Part shown: positions 33,438 to 41,926 of the stretch, piece by piece
Numbering within the stretch: the first letter of the stretch is position 1
How the letters are laid out: every line of letters starts with the position of its first letter
Assembly (NCBI RefSeq): GCF_000720725.1
Contig: NZ_JOCQ01000009.1
Coordinates: 80,961-144,960, forward strand
Direction of reading: 5' to 3'
From: Streptomyces rimosus subsp. rimosus
Lineage (GTDB): Bacteria > Actinomycetota > Actinomycetes > Streptomycetales > Streptomycetaceae
DNA: 64,000 nt
Translations under genes and position numbers: made by a program
The notes under the pieces: generated by a model
Database searches by the model: none
What the model saw: only the letters and a program-made list of their open reading frames with translations
Told to the model about the DNA's origin: nothing

Positions 33438-34121
33438 TCAGTGGGCGCAGGCCCAGCCGGCCGCGGCCGTCGCGGACTCGGCCTGCGCGCGCAGCTCGCG
33501 CACCGCCTTGGCCGGGTCGTCCGCGCCGTACACCGCCGAACCCGCCACGAAGACATCCGCGCCGGCCTCCGCGCACCGCTCGATCGTGGACGCCGAGACA
33601 CCGCCGTCCACCTGGAGCCACATCTCCAGACCGTGCTTGGAGATCAGCTCCCGGGTCCGGCGGATCTTCGGCAGCATGATGTCCAGGAACGCCTGCCCGC
33701 CGAAGCCCGGCTCCACGGTCATGATCAGCAGCATGTCCAGCTCGGGCAGCAGATCCTCGTACGGCTCGATCGGCGTGGCCGGCTTCAACGCCATCGAGGC
33801 CCGCGCCCCCTTGGCCCGGATCTCCCGCGCCAGCCGCACGGGCGCGGCCGCCGCCTCCGCGTGAAAGGTCACCGACCCGGCCCCCGCCTCGATGTACTGC
33901 GGCGCCCACCGGTCCGGGTCCTCGATCATCAGATGCAGATCGAGCGGAGTGTCCGTCGCCTTGCTCAGCGCCTCGACGACCGGAGCACCCAGCGTCAGAT
34001 TCGGCACGAAGTGGTTGTCCATCACATCGACATGCAGCCAGTCGGCGCCCTCGACGGCCTTCGCCTCCTCGGCGAGCCGGGCGAAGTCTGCGGACAGGAT
34101 GCTGGGGTTGATCAAGGCCAT
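33438..34121 (-). CDS. rpe: ribulose-phosphate 3-epimerase
   Basis: Rpe interconverts ribulose 5-phosphate and xylulose 5-phosphate in the pentose phosphate pathway. The 227-residue TIM barrel has PSILSADFARL, DWLHVDVMDNHFVPNLTLG, HLMIEDP, LIMTVEPGFGGQAF and QVDGGVS, covering metal ligands and both catalytic aspartates. ATG at 34119-34121. Part of a minus-strand run with rsmB and fmt. Confidence 0.97.
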   Translation of the reverse strand: MALINPSILSADFARLAEEAKAVEGADWLHVDVMDNHFVPNLTLGAPVVEALSKATDTPLDLHLMIEDPDRWAPQYIEAGAGSVTFHAEAAAAPVRLAREIRAKGARASMALKPATPIEPYEDLLPELDMLLIMTVEPGFGGQAFLDIMLPKIRRTRELISKHGLEMWLQVDGGVSASTIERCAEAGADVFVAGSAVYGADDPAKAVRELRAQAESATAAAGWACAH

Positions 34122-34179
34122 GTCTCCAGTATGTCCTGCCCCGCCCGACAAGCCGAAGCGGGTCGGGCGCACGGTGGCC

Positions 34180-34686
34180 TCAGCTCATGGCCAGTCGGCG
34201 GGCCGCCGCGACGAGGCGGTCCCGCTGCTCCCGGCTCACGGGGACGGAACCGTCCTCCTCGTCCCACAGCTCCCGCAGAACGCTCCCGAAGCAGGCCAGC
34301 TCACGCGGATGCCCGAGTTCGCACGCGGCGCGCTCCCAGATCAGACGGGCGCCGTCCACCGCGTCCAGGTCCCCGCGGACGATCCGCCCGGCCCACCATC
34401 GCGCCGTCTCCCAGCGAGCCGCCGCCACGTTATCGGGGGTCAGCGGAACCAGTTCCAGCTCCGTCAGCACACCGTCGAACAGCTCGGCAACCTCATCCAG
34501 TTCATTGCGTCCGAGCCCGGCCAGGAGGGCGAGGGACGGCGAGTCGACGCCCGCGAGAAGGGCGTCCAGCGCCGCTTGGACGATCTCGGCCCGATCGCCG
34601 CCGTACCAGCCGAAGAGGCCGTCGTCCTCGCAACTCCGGTCGGCCGCCAGGCATCGCAGCGCGCTGAGGGCGGTATCCACCGTCAT
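34180..34686 (-). CDS. hypothetical cytosolic protein between rsmB and rpe
   Basis: A 168-residue acidic helical protein I do not recognise (FGWYGGDRAEIVQAALDALL, ARWETARWWAGRIVRGDLD, ERAACELGHPRELACFGSVL). It has no signal or membrane segment. ATG at 34684-34686 is used because the frame further upstream has no ribosome site and enters the intergenic gap. Codon use matches the neighbours. Confidence 0.7.
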   Translation of the reverse strand: MTVDTALSALRCLAADRSCEDDGLFGWYGGDRAEIVQAALDALLAGVDSPSLALLAGLGRNELDEVAELFDGVLTELELVPLTPDNVAAARWETARWWAGRIVRGDLDAVDGARLIWERAACELGHPRELACFGSVLRELWDEEDGSVPVSREQRDRLVAAARRLAMS

Positions 34687-34750
34687 CCGCGGCTCGCCAT
34701 CCGCGCAGGCTCCCTCGGCCGGGCGGGCTCCCCCCACTGTTTCCAACCGC

Positions 34751-36181
34751 CTACGCCGTCCGCCGCAACAACGCCAGATACATCGCGTCCGTACCGTGCA
34801 AATGCGGCCACAGCTGCACATCCGGACCATCGCCCAGGGCGGGCACCCCCGGCAGCAGCGGGCGGGCGTCGATCCACTCCGCGGTCGCGTCCGTGCTGCC
34901 CCGTGCCTTGAGGACGTCTTCCACCACGGCGCGTGTCTCGGCCAGGTGCGGAGAGCAGGTGGCGTAGCCGACCACGCCGCCGACGCGGACCGAGAGCAGG
35001 GCCTGGCGGAGCAGTTCGCGCTGGAGCGGGGCGAAGCCGTCCAGGTCCTCCGGGCGGCGGCGCCAGCGGGCCTCCGGGCGACGCCGGAGGGCGCCGAGGC
35101 CGGTGCACGGGACGTCCATCAGGACGCGGTCGAAGGAGCCGGGGCGCCACGGCGGGCGGGTGCCGTCGGCCGCGATGACCTCGTACGGGCCGGGGTTGCC
35201 CGCCAGCGAACGGGCCACCAGGCGGGCGCGGTGCGGCTGCTTCTCGGAGGCGAGCAGCCGGGCGCCGCGCTGCGCGGCGAGCGCGCCCAGCAGTGCGGCC
35301 TTGCCGCCCGGCCCGGCGCAGCCGTCGAGCCAGGCGCGGTCGGTGCCTTCGAGGGGCGCGTTGGCCAGGGCCGCCGCGACGAGCTGGCTGCCCTCATCCT
35401 GGACGCCGGCCCGGCCTTCGCGTACCGCGTCCAGGGCGCCGGGCTCGCCGCCCTCGGCGAGCCGTACCGCGTACGGGGACCAGCGGCCCGGCAGGGCGCT
35501 CTCCTCCCCCACGGCCTCGATCAGTTCCTCGGGGGTGGACCGCCCGGGCCGGGCCACGAGGGTGACCTCGGGCCGCTCGTTGTCGGCCGCCAGCAGGTCC
35601 TCGACGCCCGCGCGTCCGCCGCCGAGGGAGTCCCAGAGCGCCGAGACGACCCACCGGGGGTGCGCGTGCACGATCCCCAGGTGCTCCTCGGGGTCCTCGT
35701 CGTACTCCGGCGCGACCCGCTCCAGCCACCCGTCCAGGTCATCCGCGGCGATCTTCCGCAGCACGGCGTTGACGAACTTCGCGCGCCCGTCGCCCAGCAC
35801 GACGCGGGCCAGCTCGACGCTGGCGCTCACCGCGGCGTGCGTCGGGATGCGGGTGCCGAGGAGCTGGTGCGCGCCGAGCGCGAGCACGTCCAGGACCGGC
35901 GGGTCCACCTCGCGCAGCGGCCGGTCCACGCACCGCGCGATGATCGCGTCGTATGTGCCCTGCCACCGCAGCGTGCCGTACACCAGCTCGGTGGCCAGCG
36001 CCGCGTCCCGCCCGTCGAAGTCCCCGTTCTCCCGCGCCTTGCGGAGCATCGGCGGCAGCACCAGGTTCGCGTACGCGTCCCGCTCGTCGACGGCCCGCAG
36101 CGCCTCGAAGGCGAGTATCCGGACCGGGTCCTTCTTGGGGCGGCGATAGGGCTTGCTGGGACGACGCGACTGGCCACTCAC
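34751..36181 (-). CDS. rsmB: 16S rRNA (cytosine-967-C5)-methyltransferase
   Basis: RsmB methylates C967 of 16S rRNA. The 476-residue protein has a basic N-terminal tail (KPYRRPKKDPVR), a NusB-like RNA-binding domain (about 20-160) and a Rossmann methyltransferase domain with SAM motif LDGCAGPGGKAALLGAL, DVPCTGLGALRRRPEARWRR and YATCSPHLAETR, giving the two cysteines needed for C5 methylation. Located directly downstream of fmt on the same strand, as in many bacteria. Confidence 0.95.
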   Translation of the reverse strand: MSGQSRRPSKPYRRPKKDPVRILAFEALRAVDERDAYANLVLPPMLRKARENGDFDGRDAALATELVYGTLRWQGTYDAIIARCVDRPLREVDPPVLDVLALGAHQLLGTRIPTHAAVSASVELARVVLGDGRAKFVNAVLRKIAADDLDGWLERVAPEYDEDPEEHLGIVHAHPRWVVSALWDSLGGGRAGVEDLLAADNERPEVTLVARPGRSTPEELIEAVGEESALPGRWSPYAVRLAEGGEPGALDAVREGRAGVQDEGSQLVAAALANAPLEGTDRAWLDGCAGPGGKAALLGALAAQRGARLLASEKQPHRARLVARSLAGNPGPYEVIAADGTRPPWRPGSFDRVLMDVPCTGLGALRRRPEARWRRRPEDLDGFAPLQRELLRQALLSVRVGGVVGYATCSPHLAETRAVVEDVLKARGSTDATAEWIDARPLLPGVPALGDGPDVQLWPHLHGTDAMYLALLRRTA

Positions 36182-36318
36182 GGGAAATGTGCTCCGCTGC
36201 TGTACGGGAAGAGGTTCGGTTCCCAGCCTACGCGGCGGGCGGGACGGGGGGCCGCGGCGGCTGCCGGGGCCTTGACCGGCCGCGCCGTTCGCCGACCGGG
36301 CGCGCGGTCCCCGAGCCC

Positions 36319-36372
36319 GTCAGTTCCCGGCCGGGCCGGCCCCCGGTCAGTTCCCGGCCGAGCCGGTCCCCG
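36319..36372. repeat. two tandem 27-bp repeats upstream of rsmB
   Basis: 36319-36345 and 36346-36372 are adjacent 27-bp copies beginning GTCAGTTCCCGGCCG and differing at two positions. They occupy the 197-bp gap between fmt and rsmB and end 7 bp from the fmt stop. Each copy contains a GGCCGG-type palindrome. Confidence 0.8.
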
Positions 36373-36378
36373 CCGCCC

Positions 36379-37311
36379 TCAGTCCCCGAGCCGCTCCCCG
36401 TCTCCGATCCGTACCCCGCGTGCCCAGTCCGCGCCGCGCATCGGCTTCTTGCCCTGCGGCTGCACCCACAGCAGTTCCACCGCGTGGCTGCCCGTACCGG
36501 CGTACACGGCCTTCTTGGTGACGGCGAGTTCGCCCGGCGCCAGGTCCGTACGGTCGGCCACCAGACCCACCGACATCAGCTTCAGCCGCTCGCCGCGGAA
36601 CAGCGTCCACGCGCCGGGCGCGGGGGCGCACCCGCGCACGACCCGGTCCACCCGGAGGGCGGGCGCCGTCCAGTCCACCTTCGCGTCCTCGACCTCCAGT
36701 TTCGGCGCGAGGGTGACGCCCTCGCCCGGCTGCGGCACCGGCCGCAGCGTGCCGTCCTCGATGCCGTCCATGGTGGCGGCCAGCAGCCCCGCCCCGGCGA
36801 GGGCCAGCCGGGTGAGCAGGTCACCGCTGGTGTCGGTCGGCCGTACCTCCTCCGTGATCACCCCGAACACCGGCCCGGAGTCCAGCCCTTCCTCGATCTG
36901 GAACGTGGAGGCGCCGGTCATCTCGTCACCGGCCAGCACCGCGTGCTGCACCGGCGCCGCGCCGCGCCACGCCGGCAGCAGCGAGAAGTGCAGGTTGACC
37001 CAGCCGTGCGCGGGAATGTCCAGGGCCGACTTGGGCAGCAGCGCCCCGTAGGCGACGACCGGGCAGCAGTCCGGCGCGATCTCCCGCAGCCGGGCGAGGA
37101 AGTCCTCGTCGCGCGGCTTGGCGGGCTTGAGCACCTCGATGCCGGCCTCCTCGGCGCGCTCGGCGACCGGGCTGGCGACCAGCCGCCGGCCGCGGCCGGC
37201 GGGGGCGTCGGGCCGGGTGACGACGGCGACGACCTCGTGCCGGTCCGAGGCGATCAGGGCATCCAGGGCGGGTACGGCGACCTCGGGGGTGCCGGCGAAG
37301 ACGAGCCTCAT
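36379..37311 (-). CDS. fmt: methionyl-tRNA formyltransferase
   Basis: Fmt formylates initiator Met-tRNA with 10-formyl-THF. The 310-residue protein has MRLVFAGTPEVAVPAL at the start, the catalytic block VNLHFSLLPAWRGAAPVQHA with Asn, His and the SLLPxxRG motif, and a C-terminal OB-fold domain. ATG at 37309-37311. Confidence 0.97.
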   Translation of the reverse strand: MRLVFAGTPEVAVPALDALIASDRHEVVAVVTRPDAPAGRGRRLVASPVAERAEEAGIEVLKPAKPRDEDFLARLREIAPDCCPVVAYGALLPKSALDIPAHGWVNLHFSLLPAWRGAAPVQHAVLAGDEMTGASTFQIEEGLDSGPVFGVITEEVRPTDTSGDLLTRLALAGAGLLAATMDGIEDGTLRPVPQPGEGVTLAPKLEVEDAKVDWTAPALRVDRVVRGCAPAPGAWTLFRGERLKLMSVGLVADRTDLAPGELAVTKKAVYAGTGSHAVELLWVQPQGKKPMRGADWARGVRIGDGERLGD

Positions 37312-37476
37312 GGGTGGCGTACTACCTCTCACACGCTGCGGAACGGCGCACCAGTCTATGGGCCACCCCTTCGAGGGGGCGCGCGAACAGACGCGCGCCC
37401 CACATTGGAGCCCGTACGCCCCCATACCGTGACCAGAGCCGCTGCTGTTGCGTTGGTCAAGCAGCATTGACCGAGC

Positions 37477-37503
37477 CGGGCCGCCCTCGCGGCCCGCTCG
37501 TTT
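37477..37503 (+). terminator. hairpin with short T run in fmt/HTH gap
   Basis: A perfect 8-bp stem CGGGCCGC/GCGGCCCG with a 4-nt loop, followed by CTCGTTT on the plus strand, lies 54 bp before the next gene's ATG. It could end a short leader or small RNA that starts in the 37312-37476 gap. I see no gene there. Confidence 0.4.
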
Positions 37504-37556
37504 ACCTGCTTGTCACGTTCCTATGCACATCCAACGCCGGTTCGAGAGGCTTGTTC

Positions 37557-38099
37557 ATGGCCGACCACGCAACCCACGACGCCCAGGCGCGCGCCAGCCT
37601 GCACCTACTGGTACGGGACATCGAGCGGGTCCGCCGGCAGGTGGACGCCCTGCGCACCCTGACCGCTCAGCTCGGCAACGTCTACCGGCCGCGGCGCACC
37701 GGCCCGTCCGCGGGCTTCGTCGTCTACGGGCGCGCCCCCGCCCCGACCGTACGTCTCGCCCAGGAACTGCGCGACAGCGTCGAAACCCTCGTCACGGCGG
37801 CGGTGGACTTCGACCGTTCGCTGGGCTTCTCCTGGGATGCGGTGGGATCGGCCCTCGGTGTCACGAAACAGGCAGTGCACCGCCGTTACGGCGCCCGCCG
37901 CTCCGCCACCCAGCCCGGCGCCGAGAACGGCGAGGGCGTCCGTACGGCCGAGCCGTCCGGCGCCCGCAGCCTGGCCGTCTCCCCCGGTCTGCCGAGCGCG
38001 CCGTCGGTGCCCGCCGCCCGTACGCTCCCGGGCCAGTCCCCGGTCCCGTCCCGCGAAGAAGCCCGCCCCGGCGCCTTCCCCGGCCCCCGCAACGGCTGA
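37557..38099 (+). CDS. HTH-containing hypothetical protein
   Basis: A 180-residue protein with helical N-terminal part and a helix-turn-helix-like stretch FSWDAVGSALGVTKQAVHRRYG (about 95-116), which resembles a DNA-binding domain of the sigma-70 region 4 type. The C-terminal roughly 65 residues are Pro/Ser/Arg-rich and probably disordered. From memory a gene like it sits beside priA in other Streptomyces. Function unknown. ATG at 37557, convergent with priA. Confidence 0.72.
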   Translation: MADHATHDAQARASLHLLVRDIERVRRQVDALRTLTAQLGNVYRPRRTGPSAGFVVYGRAPAPTVRLAQELRDSVETLVTAAVDFDRSLGFSWDAVGSALGVTKQAVHRRYGARRSATQPGAENGEGVRTAEPSGARSLAVSPGLPSAPSVPAARTLPGQSPVPSREEARPGAFPGPRNG

Positions 38100-38236
38100 C
38101 CGCCCCCACACCCCGCCCCGGCCCCTCCCCCGGGGCGGCTCCTTTCTCTTCCCCCCAGGACGGCTCCCGGCGGGCTTTCCCCTGGGCCGGTCTTCCCATC
38201 CGAGACCCGGCGTCTTCCCTGGGCCGGCCGGTCCTC

Positions 38237-40360
38237 TCACCCAAGGTCCGGCGGATCCACCCGTACCCGCACCGCCTCCCCCTCCCGCTTGACCAGCCGC
38301 GCCGCCTGCGCCGTCTTGAGGGCCGCCGCCAGCGCGGCGCCCTGGCCGGGGCGGACCCGTACCAGTGCCCGGTCCCATTCCTCCCCGGGCGGCGGGTCCC
38401 CCGGCCGGCGCGGGCGCCCCGCGTCGGGCGGCGGTACGGGTACGGGCCCCAGCACCTCGGCGCCCTCCGGGAGCCCGGCCGCGGCCAGCATCTCCGCCAC
38501 GTCCTCGGGACGGCCCGTCACCGACGCCATCCGGGACACCGGCGGAAAACCCAGCTCGGCGCGTTCCGCCAGCTCGCGCACCGCGTGCCCGACCGGGTCC
38601 CACCGCACCAGCGCCTGTACGGGGCGCAGCGTCGCCTCCGCAATGACGGCGACCGTGCCGCCCTCGGCGTGCCCCCGTACCAGCGCGGCAGCCTGGAGCC
38701 AGCGCCGCAACGCCTCCTCTCCCGCCCGCAGATCGGGCCGGCTCAGCAGTGCCCACCCGTCCAGCAGCAGCGCAGCGGCATACCCGCCCTCGGCGACCGG
38801 CTCCGCGCCCGGCGTACTCACCACCAGGGACGGTACGCCCGGCACCGTGTCCAGCACATGATCACGCCCCGACGTCCGCACCGGTACGGCCGGAAACGCC
38901 CGCCCCAGTTCCTCCGCCGTCCGCCGCGCACCCACGATCCGGGCCCGCAGCCGCGTCCCCCCGCACTCCCCGCAGCGCCAGTCGGCCTCCTCGCGCCCGC
39001 ACCAGCCGCACCGCAGCTCGCCCGCGTCGCGCGCCTCCAGCGGCCCCGCGCACGCCCGGCACCGCGCGGGCTCCCGGCAGCGCTCACACGCCAGGCGGGG
39101 GACGTAACCCCGCCGCGGCACCTGCACCAGCACCGGCCCGTGCTTGAGCCCCTCGCGCACCACCTGCCACGCCAGCGTCGGCAGCCGCGCGGCCCGCGCC
39201 GCCGCGTCCCGGGCCTCGTCGGCGTCACCGACCGTACGGACCAGCGGCGCCGCGGCCCGCACCTGCTCACGGTCGGCCGTCAGCGGACGCGCCCAGCCCG
39301 TCTCCACCAGCTGCGCCGCCTCGACCGTGCAGCTCAGCCCGCCCAGCAGGAACCCGGCCCGCTCGGTCACCGACCGCTGCAACAGCACTTCCCGCGCGTG
39401 AGGCTGCGGCGCGTGCGGATCACTGTGACTGCCGTCCCCGTCATCCCAGATGACCGCCAGCCCCAGATCCCGCACCGGCGCGAACATCGCCGCCCGCGTC
39501 CCGATCACCGCCCGTACCGCGCCGCGGCTGACCGCCAGCCACCGCCGGTACCGCTCCTCGGGCCCGGCGTCGGCACTCAGCACCACATGCCGCCCGGACC
39601 CGACCAGCTCCCCCAGCGCCGCGTCCACCCGCGCGGCGGCCCGCCCGTCCGGCAGGACGGCCAGCGCTCCGCGCCCGGACGCCATCGCGGCGGCCATCGC
39701 CCGCGCCAGCTCCTGCGGCCAGTGCGGCCCCGGCAACGCCGTCCACACGGCCCGCGGCGACTCCCCCCGCCCCAACGCCTCCAAGAAGCCGGGACCCGCC
39801 CCGTACCTCCCCCAACTCCCGGCCCCGGGCATCCCATTCGGCGGCAACGGGGCCCCGGAATCCTTCCCCTCCACCTTCGCCCGCCGCGGCGGCACCGCCA
39901 GCTGCACCACATCCGCGAGCGTGCCCGCATACCGGTCGGCGACGGCCCGGCACAGCCCCAGCAACTCCGGCGTCAGCACCCGCTCGGGCGACAGCACCTG
40001 CGCGATCGGCGCGAGCACCCCACGGAACTCGCTCTCCGCCACCCGCTCCACCACGAACCCGTTGACCAGCTTCCCCCCTTCCCGCCGGCCCCCCTTCTCC
40101 CCGGCCCCGAACCGCACCCGCACCCGCACCCCGGGCTGCGCCTCCGCATCCATGGCGGCCGGCACCGCGTAATCGAAATACCGGTCCAGGTGCACCAGCC
40201 CCTTGTCCACCAGCACCCGAGCCACCGGCAACCCCTCCGCCAACTCGGCCCCCCGCCAGGTCCGCGGCCGCGCCCGCTCCCCCTGCCGCCCCCGCACCGC
40301 CTCCCGAATCAGCGCAAGCTGCTCCCCGCCCGCGCTGTGGTCATCGTCTTTCCTGGTCAC
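38237..40360 (-). CDS. priA: PriA-like primosomal protein without Walker A
   Basis: A 707-residue PriA relative for replication restart. The N-terminal 3'-DNA-end-binding domain (VLVDKGLVHLDRYFDYAVP), helicase-like core and zinc module (CERC...CRAC...CGWC...CGEC, eight cysteines) are recognisable. The region where GxTGSGKT should be reads TALPGPHWPQELARAM, so the ATPase P-loop is absent. This is the known actinobacterial form, thought to lack helicase activity. A Gly/Pro-rich insertion (GAPLPPNGMPGAGSWGRYG) precedes that region. GTG start at 40358-40360. Confidence 0.93.
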   Translation of the reverse strand: MTRKDDDHSAGGEQLALIREAVRGRQGERARPRTWRGAELAEGLPVARVLVDKGLVHLDRYFDYAVPAAMDAEAQPGVRVRVRFGAGEKGGRREGGKLVNGFVVERVAESEFRGVLAPIAQVLSPERVLTPELLGLCRAVADRYAGTLADVVQLAVPPRRAKVEGKDSGAPLPPNGMPGAGSWGRYGAGPGFLEALGRGESPRAVWTALPGPHWPQELARAMAAAMASGRGALAVLPDGRAAARVDAALGELVGSGRHVVLSADAGPEERYRRWLAVSRGAVRAVIGTRAAMFAPVRDLGLAVIWDDGDGSHSDPHAPQPHAREVLLQRSVTERAGFLLGGLSCTVEAAQLVETGWARPLTADREQVRAAAPLVRTVGDADEARDAAARAARLPTLAWQVVREGLKHGPVLVQVPRRGYVPRLACERCREPARCRACAGPLEARDAGELRCGWCGREEADWRCGECGGTRLRARIVGARRTAEELGRAFPAVPVRTSGRDHVLDTVPGVPSLVVSTPGAEPVAEGGYAAALLLDGWALLSRPDLRAGEEALRRWLQAAALVRGHAEGGTVAVIAEATLRPVQALVRWDPVGHAVRELAERAELGFPPVSRMASVTGRPEDVAEMLAAAGLPEGAEVLGPVPVPPPDAGRPRRPGDPPPGEEWDRALVRVRPGQGAALAAALKTAQAARLVKREGEAVRVRVDPPDLG

Positions 40361-40563
40361 GGGGTCAGGTTTAGCAGATGGGGGTGACAGTGCAGCCGGG
40401 GCCGGGGGGACCGTCCGGTGGTCTCGACAGCCGTCGCCCCATCCGATTCGCTCCCAGGTGGAAACGGGAAACGGCCCTGTTCGCCTTGTTCCGCCGTGCC
40501 ACCCGGCGCACGCTGACACGCAACGCTCGCCGGCTGCCCGGACGGACGGATACGGAGGATGGA

Positions 40564-41853
40564 ATGCTTCCGCAGCAGCCCCATGCGTTCGGACAGGAAC
40601 TCCGCAGACGCCGCCTGGCAGCGGATCTTTCGCTGGACCAGCTGGGCCGACGGGTCCACTACAGCAAAGGACAGCTGAGCAAGGTGGAGCGGGGCCTCAA
40701 GCCCCCGACTCCGCAGCTCGCACGGCTCTGCGACGAAGAACTCGGTGCGCTGGGAGCGCTGGCCGGCCTCGTTCCGGTGGCCGCGCCGGCGGGCGATGTT
40801 CCTCCTACCAGTCATGAGGGTGAGGTGTGGTTGATGCATCTGGACAAGGACGGGTCCGGCTCGTTCCAGCCGATCGGCCGCCGCCGGGTGATCGGCGCCG
40901 GCGCGGCCTCGGTCCTGGGGATCGGGATGGGCGGGATGCACGTCACGACGGAGACCGGGGCCATGACGCTGGTCGACGCGTCACGGACGCTGTTCGGCCA
41001 GTACCGGCGGCTCGGCCAGGTGTCGGGTCCCGGCGCGTTATTACCGCAGCTGATTTCCCAGACCCACAGCCTGCAGCAGCTGGCGGCTCGTAGCGGCACA
41101 CGCACCCGTCAGGCGCTTCTGGTACTCGCGTCCCGGTTCGCCGAGTACACGGGCTGGATGGCCCAGGAATCGGGGAACGACACGGCCGCGCTGTGGTGGA
41201 CCGACCGTGCCGTGGAACTCGCGGACTCCGGCAACGACCACAGTCTGACCGCGTACGCGTCGGCCCGTCGTGCGCTGATCAGCCTCTTCCGCGGAGATAC
41301 GGACGGGGCCATCGGGCTGGCCTCGCAAGCACTCGACAGTCCCGCGCCGCCGCGGATCAGGGGCCTGGCCGCGCAGAAGCTGGCGCAGAGCCAAGCCGTC
41401 AACGGCGACTACGACGCCTGTATGCGCAGCCTGGACCGGTCCCGGGAGCTCCTCGCGCTCGCACACCGCGACCCGCGGGAACCGGTCATCGGCGCTTCCC
41501 ACCTGCCCGACGTGGCGGCGATGTTCACCGGCTGGTGCCTCTACGAACTGGGACGGCCGCGGAAAGCCGCGGAGATCCTCGGGAGGGAGACCGCCCGGCT
41601 TCCCGCGCACGCCCTGCGGACCCGCTCCCGGTACGAACTCCGGCGCGCGCTCGCGTATGCGGCGGCGGGCGAGATCGAACTCGCCTGCCAGGTGGCCCGA
41701 GGCCTGCTCCCCACCATCTGTGTCGTCCAATCCGCGACGATCACCGCCGACCTGCGACGGTTGGCGCGCACGCTGGGGCGCCACCACCGCAACGCCTCCG
41801 TCCGGGAACTCAGCCCGGAACTCTCCACAGCGCTGGCTGCGGCCTCCCACTAG
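40564..41853 (+). CDS. XRE-type HTH/TPR regulator with tandem TTA codons
   Basis: First gene of a four-gene island. The 429-residue protein has a Cro/C1-type HTH (about 9-65, LSLDQLGRRVHYSKGQLSKVERG), a linker GRRRVIGAGAASVLGIGMGGM (105-125) and an alpha-helical TPR-like region. Codons 159 and 160 (41038-41043) are both TTA, so synthesis should depend strongly on the bldA leucyl-tRNA and be favoured late in growth. ATG at 40564 has GGAGG 5 nt upstream. It probably regulates the TIR operon starting 73 nt downstream. The same XRE-linker-TPR layout occurs at 10432-11694. Confidence 0.87.
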   Translation: MLPQQPHAFGQELRRRRLAADLSLDQLGRRVHYSKGQLSKVERGLKPPTPQLARLCDEELGALGALAGLVPVAAPAGDVPPTSHEGEVWLMHLDKDGSGSFQPIGRRRVIGAGAASVLGIGMGGMHVTTETGAMTLVDASRTLFGQYRRLGQVSGPGALLPQLISQTHSLQQLAARSGTRTRQALLVLASRFAEYTGWMAQESGNDTAALWWTDRAVELADSGNDHSLTAYASARRALISLFRGDTDGAIGLASQALDSPAPPRIRGLAAQKLAQSQAVNGDYDACMRSLDRSRELLALAHRDPREPVIGASHLPDVAAMFTGWCLYELGRPRKAAEILGRETARLPAHALRTRSRYELRRALAYAAAGEIELACQVARGLLPTICVVQSATITADLRRLARTLGRHHRNASVRELSPELSTALAAASH

Positions 41854-41926
41854 GCGCCGCCCGCGTCCGCGCGGCAGGCCGCGATCCACCCAACTCACCC
41901 GACCGCATCAGGAAGGTCACTCAGCC

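Noticed and set aside
37312..37556. tRNA or small RNA gene in the fmt/HTH gap
   Set aside because: A terminator-like hairpin is present, but no cloverleaf or clear promoter could be drawn.
37448..40387. Plus-strand open frame of about 980 codons opposite priA and overlapping the HTH gene
   Set aside because: Pro/Arg-rich shadow translation; priA and the HTH gene explain the region.
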